From: Phoronis australis
Lineage: Eukaryota; Phoronida; Phoronidae
Assembly (NCBI GenBank): GCA_002633005.1
Contig: NMRA01000334.1
Span: forward strand, 1 to 64,000
Reading direction: 5' to 3'
Length of the DNA: 64,000 nt
Shown here: in pieces, positions 34,267-44,790 of the stretch
Numbering within the stretch: position 1 is the stretch's first letter
Layout of the letters: each line of letters starts with the position of its first letter
Translations under genes and position numbers: made by a program
Notes under the pieces: generated by a model
Seen by the model: the letters and a program-made list of their open reading frames with translations, nothing else
What the model was told of the DNA's origin: nothing
Databases searched by the model: none

Positions 34267-36390
34267 GTTTAGTTGATCTAAACTCAGCGCAGCATCTATG
34301 CTCAAAATGCAAAATATTCTAGCCAATCGTGTGTGATCACCATTGGCAAACTGAGCTTACCCCCCACAGGGATTCATGTAACTGCAGACTTTGGGAAGAC
34401 ATTGTCCTGTTTTACAACAACCTCATGGAAAACGATAGCTGAATGGGGAATTTTAACATCTATTGTTGATAAATTTTATCAAGACCTACAATCTGTTGTT
34501 TTAGTTGAATAAATATTCAGACTTGAGTGGCGATCACAGACTATTATCGTCTATTTTTACCTTAAATGTCACACTTGCAAATGCCCCCTGTCCTGTGATG
34601 TCAGAGTGACCTCATACGGAATACTCGCATATGGCGAGAGTCAGTCTTGTGAATTTGGACCCCCACTTGGATCCTGGATGAGTCCCTGGCCCCCCTAGTT
34701 GTGTCACTGTGTAAGTCATCTAATTTGAGGGAGGATTATAAAAAGGGCAAATTAGACATTTGACTAGTGTTCAGTTGCGAAACTTATTTCAGACAACGGC
34801 TCAAACATGCGATCTGCCTTCTGATGAGATGGCTAGTAACTCCTGTTAAGGCCCAGGCTCGATGAGTGGAGAATTATCACACTTATTCCCTCATGAGTTT
34901 GATGAGCTAACCGTTGCATATTGATCCTGGCTAATAATTCATATATGCGTGAATAATGTAACATTTTATGATCAAGTGTTATAGTAACATCACAAATTTA
35001 ATGGTTTTGAAAAATGACATTTCTTCTTTTAAACATCGTTGAAAGCCGCATTCCGTCCTGTTCATGGGTAAAGTGAAATGTCGAAGTTGTAATCAAAGCG
35101 TTTTTGGGTTTTAAAAGATTTTCCAATTTTGAATTGTATCTGAATGCGAGCAACTTAAGTCACAGACAATGTGTACATGCGCCATTTTCAAGTTGTTTTC
35201 TTGAGTGACTGATGGTTTTGATGTTCAGAAATGAATTATTATCTTGTTAATGAATATTATGTGACCTTTTGTGATTCAGGGTAGGCAGTTTAGCTACGCA
35301 GGGCAAAATCCAAATTTTCGCGCAATTTGTAGCTGCGATAAAGTCTCAACTATTTCAATAAAAAGTAAATGACAGAATTGCTCTTTTTTCTAACTTAAGG
35401 CCTAACTTCAATGGAATTTTGTTATTTTAGATGAATTGGGCTAACCAGATAGTCCAAGCAAAGCCTTAGTAAAATAAGAAAACGAGAGTTCAATCTCGCA
35501 AGTGTAAACCCGGCAAATGATAGGTGAAGCTGCCTTTTCGTGCCATGTTGCATTACCGCCGAGATCCCAGCACAAACAACAAATGGCCGATAACAGTTGT
35601 ACTGAATAGGGGTCTGAATAGAACACCGTTGCAAAGTGGGGGTGTTATTCGCAGCTGTTTGAATTAAAATGTGATTCTTTCGGTGACGTAGACAAAAGCA
35701 AGCCAATACGCCTAGCAGTTCGTTACATTTGGCAATTTATGGCACTAGTGGGCTCAGAGTGATGCTCTTAACATACTGTAGGAACCAAATTTACAGGTGT
35801 TACCATTCATGATAGGCTTTAAAAGCATGCCAAACCCTGTTTTGACGATTTCAGCTAATTTTCGTTCTGTCACTTGCTAATGCATTATCGGCATTGATAA
35901 TGAAAGTTAATAGCAGGAATCAACTAAAAACTTATACTCCCTGTGACAATTTGGATATTATGTTTCTTGGTGGGTGGTCTTTCTCCATATTACCCTATAA
36001 TTTGCTAATAGCCTAGACCAGGCTTGTGTTTAGCAGACTAAGAAAAAGGTTTTCAAATTTTTCTCCAAATTTTTGATGGGTTGCCAAGGTTTATAGAGCG
36101 TTATTTTGTTTCAAGGAATTGGATGGGGAAGGTTGTTTTTATATCTGTTAATAGGCCAAAACTGGGTTTGGTATTCTTTTAAGAATTTGGCATTATTGCG
36201 ATTGATCACAGATTTTCAAAACATTGCCTAATGGAACTGTACTCATAGAAAGTCAGTAACCCGACAAAAACTGTTTTTCCATCATGGCAGGCAATGACCC
36301 CTCATGATGGGTCAGTCTCTGAGCTACCCTGATGGTGTATTGTTTCACCTAGTACAAATACAAAACCTACACTTTTACTAACCCTTCTTT
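34267..36390. other. Non-coding stretch, no gene recognised
   Basis: AT-rich. Open frames near 35422-35706 lack recognisable domains. Confidence 0.5.
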
Positions 36391-37327
36391 CAATGCTGGA
36401 TTAAGGGTTTGCGGGACTTTAGCTATCAGAAATCCGGAGGGGCCCCACTGACTAATCCTGAGGTGACTTAGGTAAACGTGATTGTATAATTCATTTCTTG
36501 TAATTTAAATATCAACTGGAGTAAACTTCATGCAATGACTGATCAAAACAACTTTGAGACTTGTGTTGCTGTTTTTGCGGTTAGCTGGTGTAATAAAACT
36601 ATTTAGTTTGGGGATTTTATTAAGTCCTCTTCAAATTGTTGTCTTTTTCTCTTTCTGGTGACTGCTGTTGTATGTTTATTTCGTTTTGACCTAAAAACAA
36701 TGGAAAGTGCTATTAATTATCCAGCTTAGTTGTTGAGACAGTAGCCAAGTATCAGTAAAAGAACATAAGCTATATGTTTATATTGGATCAATAGATTGCC
36801 ATAACAAATCATGGTAATCATGAGATAGTTTAGGTGAACGTTTCCTGAACTTGAAATGAAAACAACTAGGCTACAAACATGCGTGTGCACTTTAGCTATT
36901 ATGATTTTCCTTAGTATTTTATGCAAGATCCTTAACTCTTGTAAAATTTTACTTTTTAGATCTCTGGCTACGTGATTTATAAAAACCTTGTGAGTTGTGT
37001 ATATCACTTGTCAGAGACGTCCACTAATATTTGTGTCCACCAAAAGCAAGTTTGACAACTGTGTGTGCGCGCCGCGGTGTTAGTGTGTACAAAGCTCTAG
37101 CAAAAACAAAACAAAAATTAATGGTATAGAAAATCACGAAATGTTGTTTATTAAATGCATTGGAGTGACAGCATTAATTGTTCTCAACATCTCTCTTTGC
37201 TCAACTATTCATTTAAAAGTTCCAAACAAAAAATTTGGGGTCACTGTTTCTACAAGGTGGGGCCCCTGTTTTGTGCAGGGCCCTAAGCTGTACCTTGGTA
37301 TTGCTTAATCAGTGTAATCTAGCCCTG
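36391..37327. mobile_element. hAT-like non-autonomous element
   Basis: Left CAATGCTGGATTA and right complement CAGGGCTAGATTA match at 10 of 13 positions. Flanking octamers CCTTCTTT (36383-36390) and CCTTCTCC (37328-37335) agree at 6 of 8, fitting an old 8-bp target duplication. GGGGCCCC and GGGCCCTAAGC blocks inside are usual for this hAT group. Confidence 0.55.
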
Positions 37328-37764
37328 CCTTCTCCCTGCATGTGTACGCAAGTGTTGATACTTTTATCAAGGGTTCATTTTTGTAACTGTGTGTGAAGCT
37401 CAACAATTATAAGAATGTCTTGATGTTTGTGTGGAAGTATTACTGCCTTATCAAAGCCATTATTTTTTTGTTTTGTCATATTTTTAGATTCTGCATTTCC
37501 TTTAAACCTTACATGTTCCCCATCCTCCATCAGTCCTTATAGTGAGAGTTTTGTAGACTCCTGACAAAGCATCTCAATTGTGAATGATCATAATAGACAT
37601 GCCTGATGGAACTTTTCGTCGTATTTCTGTGAAAAAAATCTATAATCTGATTAAAAGCTTTTGAAAATCTGTAATGGTGTTTTAGGTTAATGATTTCAAC
37701 TAAGAAAATTTATGTTAGCGAAATTTGGTTTTATTTATGTTGTTATTATCGTTGTTTTGAAAAC

Positions 37765-37900
37765 AGTTCACTTAGAGCAGCCCTCGCAAGATTTAGATGT
37801 TCGTCTCATTCTTTAAGGATAATTAAGGAAGATTTGTTTGTCTTGATAGAGAGAAGAGAACATGGTCCTGCTGCAATAGTGGAACGGTGGAATCGGGAAT
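37765..37900 (+). pseudogene. LINE C-terminal fragment (weak)
   Basis: The frame reads SLRAALARFRCSSHSLRI then IKEDLFVLIERRE. This resembles the conserved tail after the reverse transcriptase in some non-LTR retrotransposons, just before their Cys-rich motif. The Cys motif itself is not intact. It lies ~570 bp before the PRRT-like coding exon. Confidence 0.3.
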
Positions 37901-38390
37901 ATACTGTCTTCTCGAATGTAAATTATACTCTGATTTGCGCATACAGTTTTTACTTATAGGATGGATGAGACAGTGTCCATGATTTAAATAACTCGAGAAA
38001 AATTGCTAAATATTAATTAATGCTCAGAAATGTCGAAATGCGTTTCTTGGTATAAATTAGTATTGGTTTAGATATCCTGTACTCTCTGTTTAATATATTT
38101 TTGTAATGTGTTGGCTGAAGCCATAGTTACGTTAATTACATTTACGTAACTGATTTACCTTATTACTTGATTTACCTGATTTTGTTACCATGAAGGAATG
38201 GTTCTATTTTGCTAGATTTTACCGAAAAGACATATGACCTCTTAATGGGAGATTGGTGTAAAGTTAAAATGAAATGTTATCATATACTTTTTGTCGAAAT
38301 GCACAGACTTGTTGATAGGGTCTTGTAACACCTTCAACTAAGATGTTCAAAATTACCGTACGTTAGCATAACCTCATCTTCATCTTTTGT

Positions 38391-38467
38391 AGGTTAATGC
38401 CAAAAAGCTGGAACTGAGAACAACAATTCCCGTGTACTCATAGGATGGGACTAAGCTGTATGACGAC
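38391..38467 (+). promoter_or_regulatory. Splice acceptor and 5' UTR of the PRRT-like coding exon
   Basis: CTTCATCTTTTGTAG|G at 38378-38393 is a good polypyrimidine acceptor, leaving 75 nt of untranslated exon before the ATG at 38468. It implies at least one upstream non-coding exon on the plus strand, somewhere in the 24 kb to the left. Confidence 0.55.
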
Positions 38468-40450
38468 ATGGTGAAAACGGACAAATTCTCCTTATCCTTT
38501 ATTCTCACATCAGTGATACAGTGGCACAGTGCGTCTAGTAACTCAACAGATGTCACTCCAGTGACAACACGCGAGCCATCGGAGGCTATAGTCTCCGTAG
38601 AGCCTTATGTGACTAGTGTAACTGAGGATGCGCTTGGCTTGGGAAGTCCCGAGCCAGAATCGACGCCGGAGCCTGAACCGGAGACAACACTACCCTTTGT
38701 TGAGCCAACCCCCAATTGGGAAGATGCCAAGCGTCAGTGGGGGGTAGCGTGGGAAGTGCACATTTACGTGTTTGGAATTTTGTTTGCACTCCTGGCGTTG
38801 TATTGCGTTGTAAGTGTCGTGCGGCTGTTCAGGAGGAAGCAACTGCTGACCCGGCGGTATTTCATTGCGCTCAATGCACTCATATTTTTTTTGTCTGCCC
38901 TGCGCAGTGTCTACCTGCTGGTGGATGCCTACAACTCTAAGCAGACATTTCTACCATTTTTGCAGTTCCTTCTTTACGCCATTCCATTTCCGTGTTTGAC
39001 TTCCGCATTTAGCCTACTGTTCTTTGCTCTTTTGCAGACTTTGCGAATGACTTTCATCTCAGCAAAGATTCAGAAACTGAAGTACCTCATTTGCATAATA
39101 ATGTTCCATTTTATTTTCGCCATCGTCACAGGGGTCGTGCTAGGAGTACTCGTCAGAGCCGAAATACTGGAGCTCATCTGCCAGGCCATCTTCGTTGTCT
39201 GGGGACTATTTCTATTTTTAGGTTTCTTAGCCATTTTCCTACAATTGTTTCGGTTTGCCAAAAGGCGACAGGAGGAAGAAGAGATTCTGAAACGTTCTTA
39301 CCGAAACACGTCTCAAATAAATGGAGATTGTGGAGTGCACGTGCCTCGGTATACTGCGAGCTTAGCTGTAGTCGCAACATTAATCTCATCCATTTTCGGC
39401 CTTATTGTTGTTGCACTGCACGCCTATTCCATCTACGCATTGTCTTATCTGAGCACTGAAATCCCACAACCATGGGACTACTGGATAATAATGACCATCT
39501 TCCGATTCACGGAATTCTGCATGTGCGCACTCATTGCCTATATCTCTACGCAACCAATTCGATATAGTACCACTGACCGTCGGAACATTGTAGTGCTTTC
39601 GTGCACCCGCTGTTGTCATCAAACATTTGACAGAGATAATGATTGTGACTTTATTGAGCCTTCAACAAAAGCTAACCACACAAATGAAGACTCAATTCCT
39701 CTGTGCGGGAATACAACAGAGAAACTGGACTTCTTGCAGTCAACGCCAAAGGGTGAACCCTTGCAGACGGTGGAGAATGGCTTCCTTGGGTTCATGAGTG
39801 TTCTCGATAGTGACAGTATTAAATTCATTGACGACGATAGTACTCGTTCAGTCGCCTCATCTGAATCTGACGCCATTCTGCCGGACTATGCAGAAAAAGG
39901 ACCACAGACTGCAACCCATAGCCAACCTACAGAGTCAGGACCCCAACATAACTCAAATACCAGCAGCAGCCCCAACATGTCTGATATTGACAAGCCCATG
40001 ATAAATGTCAGTGAGTTTGAAAATCACTTGGCAGAGCAGGTGAGGCCGCGAGGACGACTCAACAGGACTCCCGCACTCGACGAAAACTCTTCCTGGCAGG
40101 CGGGAGTATCAAAGTCTGGCGAGATTCCCCAACGGCCTCAACCAGAGGTCAGTCAAGGTCAACAGGTCGCACCCTTGGAGGCAGAAGATGCCCCACGCGT
40201 GAAGTACAGGCTGAAGCAGCGCCACCCTTTGATGCAAAGGAGTAGTAGTGAGGGCGGACCCTTTCCTGTGGTGGGGAATTTAAACTATGTGTCGTCGTCA
40301 GATTCTGAAGGAGATGTGCCCCCTGTAGATAGAGTAGAGCTAGCAAAGAGTGCTGACTTGTCAGAGTTCAATCAGGACGTACAGGATGCCATGGCATGTC
40401 TGATTGACGACAGCTCGCAGGAATTTATAGAGATGGAAGCTGATGTGTGA
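38468..40450 (+). CDS. PRRT3/PRRT4-like seven-transmembrane protein
   Basis: A 660-residue protein of the proline-rich transmembrane family. Residues 1-95 are extracellular-type: a weak signal-like start, an N-glycosylation site NST (25), Thr/Pro/Glu-rich PEPESTPEPEPE (61-72). The family hallmark WGVAWEVHIYVFGILFALLA (91-110) leads into TM1. TM segments lie near 98-118, 131-152, 162-191, 204-229, 236-262, 297-325 and 335-360. Residues 361-660 are a Ser/Pro/Asp-rich cytoplasmic tail, probably disordered. Vertebrate PRRT3 and PRRT4 are longer mainly in the N-terminal proline-rich part. No enzyme motif or GPCR signature (DRY, NPxxY) is visible. Molecular function is not well established. It is the only large intact reading frame in the window and is divergent from FANCD2. 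It could be co-orthologous to both vertebrate genes, so I give no symbol. Confidence 0.85.
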   Translation: MVKTDKFSLSFILTSVIQWHSASSNSTDVTPVTTREPSEAIVSVEPYVTSVTEDALGLGSPEPESTPEPEPETTLPFVEPTPNWEDAKRQWGVAWEVHIYVFGILFALLALYCVVSVVRLFRRKQLLTRRYFIALNALIFFLSALRSVYLLVDAYNSKQTFLPFLQFLLYAIPFPCLTSAFSLLFFALLQTLRMTFISAKIQKLKYLICIIMFHFIFAIVTGVVLGVLVRAEILELICQAIFVVWGLFLFLGFLAIFLQLFRFAKRRQEEEEILKRSYRNTSQINGDCGVHVPRYTASLAVVATLISSIFGLIVVALHAYSIYALSYLSTEIPQPWDYWIIMTIFRFTEFCMCALIAYISTQPIRYSTTDRRNIVVLSCTRCCHQTFDRDNDCDFIEPSTKANHTNEDSIPLCGNTTEKLDFLQSTPKGEPLQTVENGFLGFMSVLDSDSIKFIDDDSTRSVASSESDAILPDYAEKGPQTATHSQPTESGPQHNSNTSSSPNMSDIDKPMINVSEFENHLAEQVRPRGRLNRTPALDENSSWQAGVSKSGEIPQRPQPEVSQGQQVAPLEAEDAPRVKYRLKQRHPLMQRSSSEGGPFPVVGNLNYVSSSDSEGDVPPVDRVELAKSADLSEFNQDVQDAMACLIDDSSQEFIEMEADV

Positions 40451-41454
40451 TATGTGTGCAGGTTTGCGTATTATGGGGCATTGTTGTGCTCGTGGATGTC
40501 TCATTTATAGTTGCCTAGCAACGAATACCGATACCTACATTTGACTTTTTTCCAGGACATAATTGTGATAGGTCTCGCGCCACTTGATTCATAACCCTGG
40601 TGGTTTGAATTGTAAACAAGTTTGCCTTGGCTTTACACAGTTTGCTTTAGTGTAGTCGCGTGCATTGAATCGCGGTACGCTTTTGTTACTGCAAAGAACT
40701 TGTGAATTGCTTTCTGCTGTAAATTGTGTGTCAAAATGTGTTGCCTGAAAAGTTGTGGTACAGTAGATTGTGTGAAATAATGCACCAAAAATCCTTTAAT
40801 TTCCGACAGTTTCTTGATTGAAGGACACCAAAATGAGGACATCATTGGCTTTCATCATGTTTCCCCTAGATAGGGATGTTGTGTTTTTAAATAGATTTGA
40901 GGCATGATAGAATCGCATGTATCACATTCACTCTAAAGTTTCAGGCTGCGCTAAATTTGTTTTGTTTTTGTTATTCTGCATGTATTTACTGTGTGAGTTT
41001 TCAAAAGTTTTTTGTCAGTTTGCTCTGGTAACCTTAAATGTTTCATTTTCACTGTACAAAACGTAACGTAAGTCTTTATTTTACGTATTTTTACACAGTC
41101 TGCCTGGAGACATTTATTTTAATTTGTCCATATTTCAGACGTGTAATTTAAGTTTTAAAGCAGAATGCAACCGTTTTTGATGTTGAGCAAGAATGCTGAT
41201 CCCTGGTTATTTTGGTGATACATTCTTTGGTGTTCCTTACTTCTCCTCTGGCTTGTGTCTACTGTACATGGAACAGTAGCAGGTAGCATCAACAGTCAAG
41301 CAAGAGGTCCAATTCTGGTTATGTATTATTCACTTCTATTGAGCATTCATGAATGAAGGAGGGAGACTGCTATCAATAACAGTTAGGATAGAACCAAGGT
41401 GCAGGCCTTTTGCTGGCATGTTTACACCTTTTTGTTAGCTTCCACGGATACTAA

Positions 41455-41685
41455 GTACGGTAAAATCTCTCCAATTTAAGACATAATATGGCTGAAAAGT
41501 GAAATTTTGTTTTATTTTACCACGAATCGTGTGTACCATCAAATTAAATGATTTCCCCTGTTCAAGTTTCATACCACAGCTACTGCGAGTCAAAATTTTG
41601 AAAAATTATGGGCATTCTCAGCAATGTTAGAAGCCATTGGAAATGAAAAAAGGTATTTTTGGTCCAAAATTTGTGAGATTGTACC
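41455..41685. mobile_element. TACNGTAAAA-type MITE
   Basis: Left TACGGTAAAATCTCTCCAAT and right complement GGTACAATCTCACAAATTTT are inverted ends shared with 55851-56070 and 61505-61948. The ends recall pogo/Tc1-mariner MITEs. If the UTR call is right, it is transcribed and could fold. Confidence 0.5.
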
Positions 41686-42353
41686 CTTCGGGTTAATGGA
41701 AACAATGATTAAGGAAATGTCGGTCCAAGATAATTAGGGATCTTCATTTTTACCAAAGGTAACATCAAATATATGTCAATCTTGAACCATGGAAATATAG
41801 ATTTTAAACATTTTAAATCTAGTCTGCATGCCACCTGTTGGCCATATCACGTGACCTAATGAACATAAGCCCGAAAAGAATTCTGGCCCCGCCAGACTCG
41901 AAACCAGGACCTTCTTTTAGCCATACAGACATCAAATACTGTTGTCTTCCCTTGTAAGGAATTGTAAGTCTATCATGGTGAGGGATGTTTTCCCATTTGA
42001 GAAGGATTATGGTCTAGACAAGTACCACAGTGCACAGATTTCCACGAGTTTTAAAATTGTAATTGCTTGCTCAAAACTTAAATCTGGCGAATCTGTAAGC
42101 AAACCTGTTTGCAGTGTTCAGTTAGTAAGTAGATAGCCAGTTGTTCTTGGGGAACACATTGGATCTGTGAATGCTTGAAGATTCAGGAAATTGTTCAATT
42201 TCCAAGACATGGTGTGCATTGCATTTACTGAACAGTTCCTTTCACATGGGATCCTTTAAATTGAAATGAAATATCGTGATTGAATTCCTGAACTCTGTCT
42301 AAGAACCCATTTGTAGAGAAGGTCAGTGCACCCATGTTCATTTTGTGACATAA

Positions 42354-42367
42354 TCACTAGGTGGCGC
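42354..42367 (+). promoter_or_regulatory. Isolated CTCF-like motif
   Basis: TCACTAGGTGGCGC differs from CCASYAGRKGGCRS at one base. It is not inside a recognisable repeat copy. Confidence 0.3.
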
Positions 42368-44425
42368 TTTGAGTAGGGCATGAAAGGAGAACAGATTGTT
42401 AGATGGAGTTTTATCATTATGGACTGTGACGGCAATACTTTGATTTTTTAGATTAACATTCAGATGTGTTGGTGGCAGCGCATACTTGGCTTGAGAATTA
42501 TTGAAGTGTGATTTAATATTATTTTTTCAAATCAAATCGGATTCAAAGATTTCCACCACATTTTCTTTTGACTTACTCCTAGCAGCAGTTACTGTCGGTT
42601 GTTGGACTTTTATGTGTGCTTTTGTGACAAATGTTGCTTCTATGCCCTTGTAGCATGTTATTCAGTAATTTGTTTTGTTTGTAATTTGTTTCTTTTTTGA
42701 TTACACATGCGTGCACCCCCCTTTGGTGAAGTGGGCAAAAAGGTTCATTGCAGGGAAACAAGCTCCCAAGAAGGAGAAACCAAGACACTTCAGGCAAGAA
42801 CTACCAAAATTCGGGAATGCACAATTCATAGCTCTGAATGTACCCCTGAATCTTAGTACAAGGTCCACATTTTCAAAAATTGGAGTCCCCACTTTTTAAG
42901 CTTGGTGCGCCCATGCTACAACTAGACAGTGTTTATTTGGATTTAATTCTCAACATTTTTGGGCTATCACTTTCTTAAGTAAAATCAATATACCTTTAAA
43001 GGTGCTCTTTTCTGTCACTCAAAAGTATCCAATGATTTTGATCAACCATCCATGTTTTAAAGCCATGTTGTATATTTCAACCCTATTGGAGAGTTATTTC
43101 AATAGCAATTTTTAAAAGTTCGATAATTGATTTTTTGTGTGTTACAGACTGGATATCACTTGAATTTCCAATTTAGATTGGAATGTTTGAATTCTGTTAT
43201 TTTGAGAAAATTTTTTGTCCTGTTGATCTTTGGGGAGTTGGTTTGCCTTATTTCATTTACATTACGATTTTTGCAAGAAAATTAAGTGTAAAGTTTCTCT
43301 TTTACATTTTTCACTGGAATACTCAACTAAACTGGTGACCAGTGGTAGTGACAAGTGACCAAAAAGTGATATTATTGTGTGTGCATTTAAAAAAAATGGT
43401 GCTTTAATTTTACTTTAAATTATTGGTTGGGTGTGTTTTTTATTCTATTTTGCTGAGCACTAATGTATGTTTTCCAACCCTTTGTTTTTTGTTATGATGT
43501 GAAGCCCCATTCACCTTGCAGGCTTCAGAATGTGTTCTGCTTCACATCCAGTGTTTGTAAACACAGTTCATTTGTGCCAAATTCTAATAAGTTGGGTGTT
43601 TGCTTGGTGTAAATCCTTCAAGCTAGTCCTTTCAGAAAGCAGAAGAAAATCAAAGCACCACTCTTATTTAATAGTGTGAAAAACAGGCTTGATCAACATT
43701 GCTGTCACTAATTTTTAAATGTAACAAGTGGTACAAACTATAAGCAACATATTAAGTTCGAAAGAGAAAATGCAAAAGCTTGGTCTTAACCTTTTATGGG
43801 AATTTTGTATCTTAATTTATAAAATGTTTACCAAGCTTGAGATTAGGTTTTGTGTTTATCAAATCTTATATTTTTTCATGTTTCAAACTTTTGCCTTGTA
43901 TTATCATACCATGGGCAAGTCGAAATATGCCAGGTGACGCTTGTGCCCCCAAGGATCCGGCCTATAATGAATGCTAACAGACAGATATTCAAATTTGACA
44001 GTTATGAGAGGAATGCCCTATACTGTTGCTTTAGTATTTGCCACCTGGTGAACATGGAGTCTCCCAGTTGTTGCTCTGTATTGTGGTGATGTAATCTTGT
44101 GTAGCGCCACTATCCTCCAATTTCATGTTACGTGTTATTCTGTCTTGGTTTTCAGCTCTATAGTAAAATGTATTTCAGAAACATAACATTGCTAGTGGAA
44201 AATATTATGCCCTAGTCCCACTACTCTTCTTCACCCCCCATCTCTGTATGAAGTTTTTTAACCAATTCTTGCCAGGCTGGTAATAGTTCTCACTCGCTTC
44301 CTGCTAAAATAACAAAGGTTGTAATTCATTTCGGTTTTTTACATTTTGGTACACCCTGAACTGTTTCAATGTGAATTCAGTAATTTGGATCTGGGGTTTT
44401 TAATTGCTCTATAACTTTTTGTCTC

Positions 44426-44570
44426 ATGAATATTCATAGTAGAAAATGCAAATGAGTCACGGTGGTCATATCTTAGTATTGGATAGTATGCAAATATGCC
44501 ATACTTTTATGGGGTGGGATGTACGCAAATGAGCTGCTGCAATTTGCTATTGGCTATTGTGTATGCAAAT
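44426..44570 (+). promoter_or_regulatory. Cluster of POU octamer motifs
   Basis: ATGCAAAT occurs exactly at 44446-44453, 44488-44495 and 44563-44570, with ACGCAAAT at 44523-44530, all on one strand at 35-42-bp steps. A perfect 12-bp palindrome ATGAATATTCAT precedes them (44426-44437). ATGCAAAT is the POU/Oct recognition octamer. Confidence 0.4.
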
Positions 44571-44702
44571 GAAATGCCCTTACTTGTAAACTACCAAAAA
44601 GAAGTGTAATTATCAAAATGAAAATTTGTCTTTCGCAAAATTCTTGTTTTCACTTGACATTGCCATTCATCTGATTTTGAAGTTTCAATAGTTCTTTTTT
44701 AA

Positions 44703-44732
44703 TTGTATTGTATTGTATTGTATGGTATTGTA
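44703..44732 (+). repeat. TTGTA pentanucleotide microsatellite
   Basis: Six TTGTA units with one TGGTA variant, 40 bp before the polyadenylation signal. Confidence 0.9.
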
Positions 44733-44790
44733 TTTTTGTGTGTTTTTTGCATTTTTTGTTTGATGTGATAAATAAAAGCTTGTCTCTTGT

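Larger units (their letters stand above)
40451..44790 (+). other. Probable long 3' UTR of the PRRT-like gene
   Basis: The first plus-strand AATAAA I find after the stop is at 44771-44776, so the transcript probably ends near 44790. The interval has no supported gene on either strand. It contains a MITE (41455-41685), an isolated CTCF-like site (42354-42367), an octamer cluster (44446-44570) and a TTGTA microsatellite (44703-44732). Confidence 0.45.

Noticed and set aside
38468-40450. Calling the PRRT-like protein a rhodopsin-type GPCR because of seven membrane segments
   Set aside because: No DRY or NPxxY signature and no conserved loop cysteine pair; the WGVAWEVHIY block and tail fit the PRRT3/4 family instead.
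41881-41930. tRNA-like B box (complement of GACTCGAAACCAGGACC) on the minus strand
   Set aside because: The only A-box-like sequence is immediately adjacent, too close for a tRNA or SINE head.
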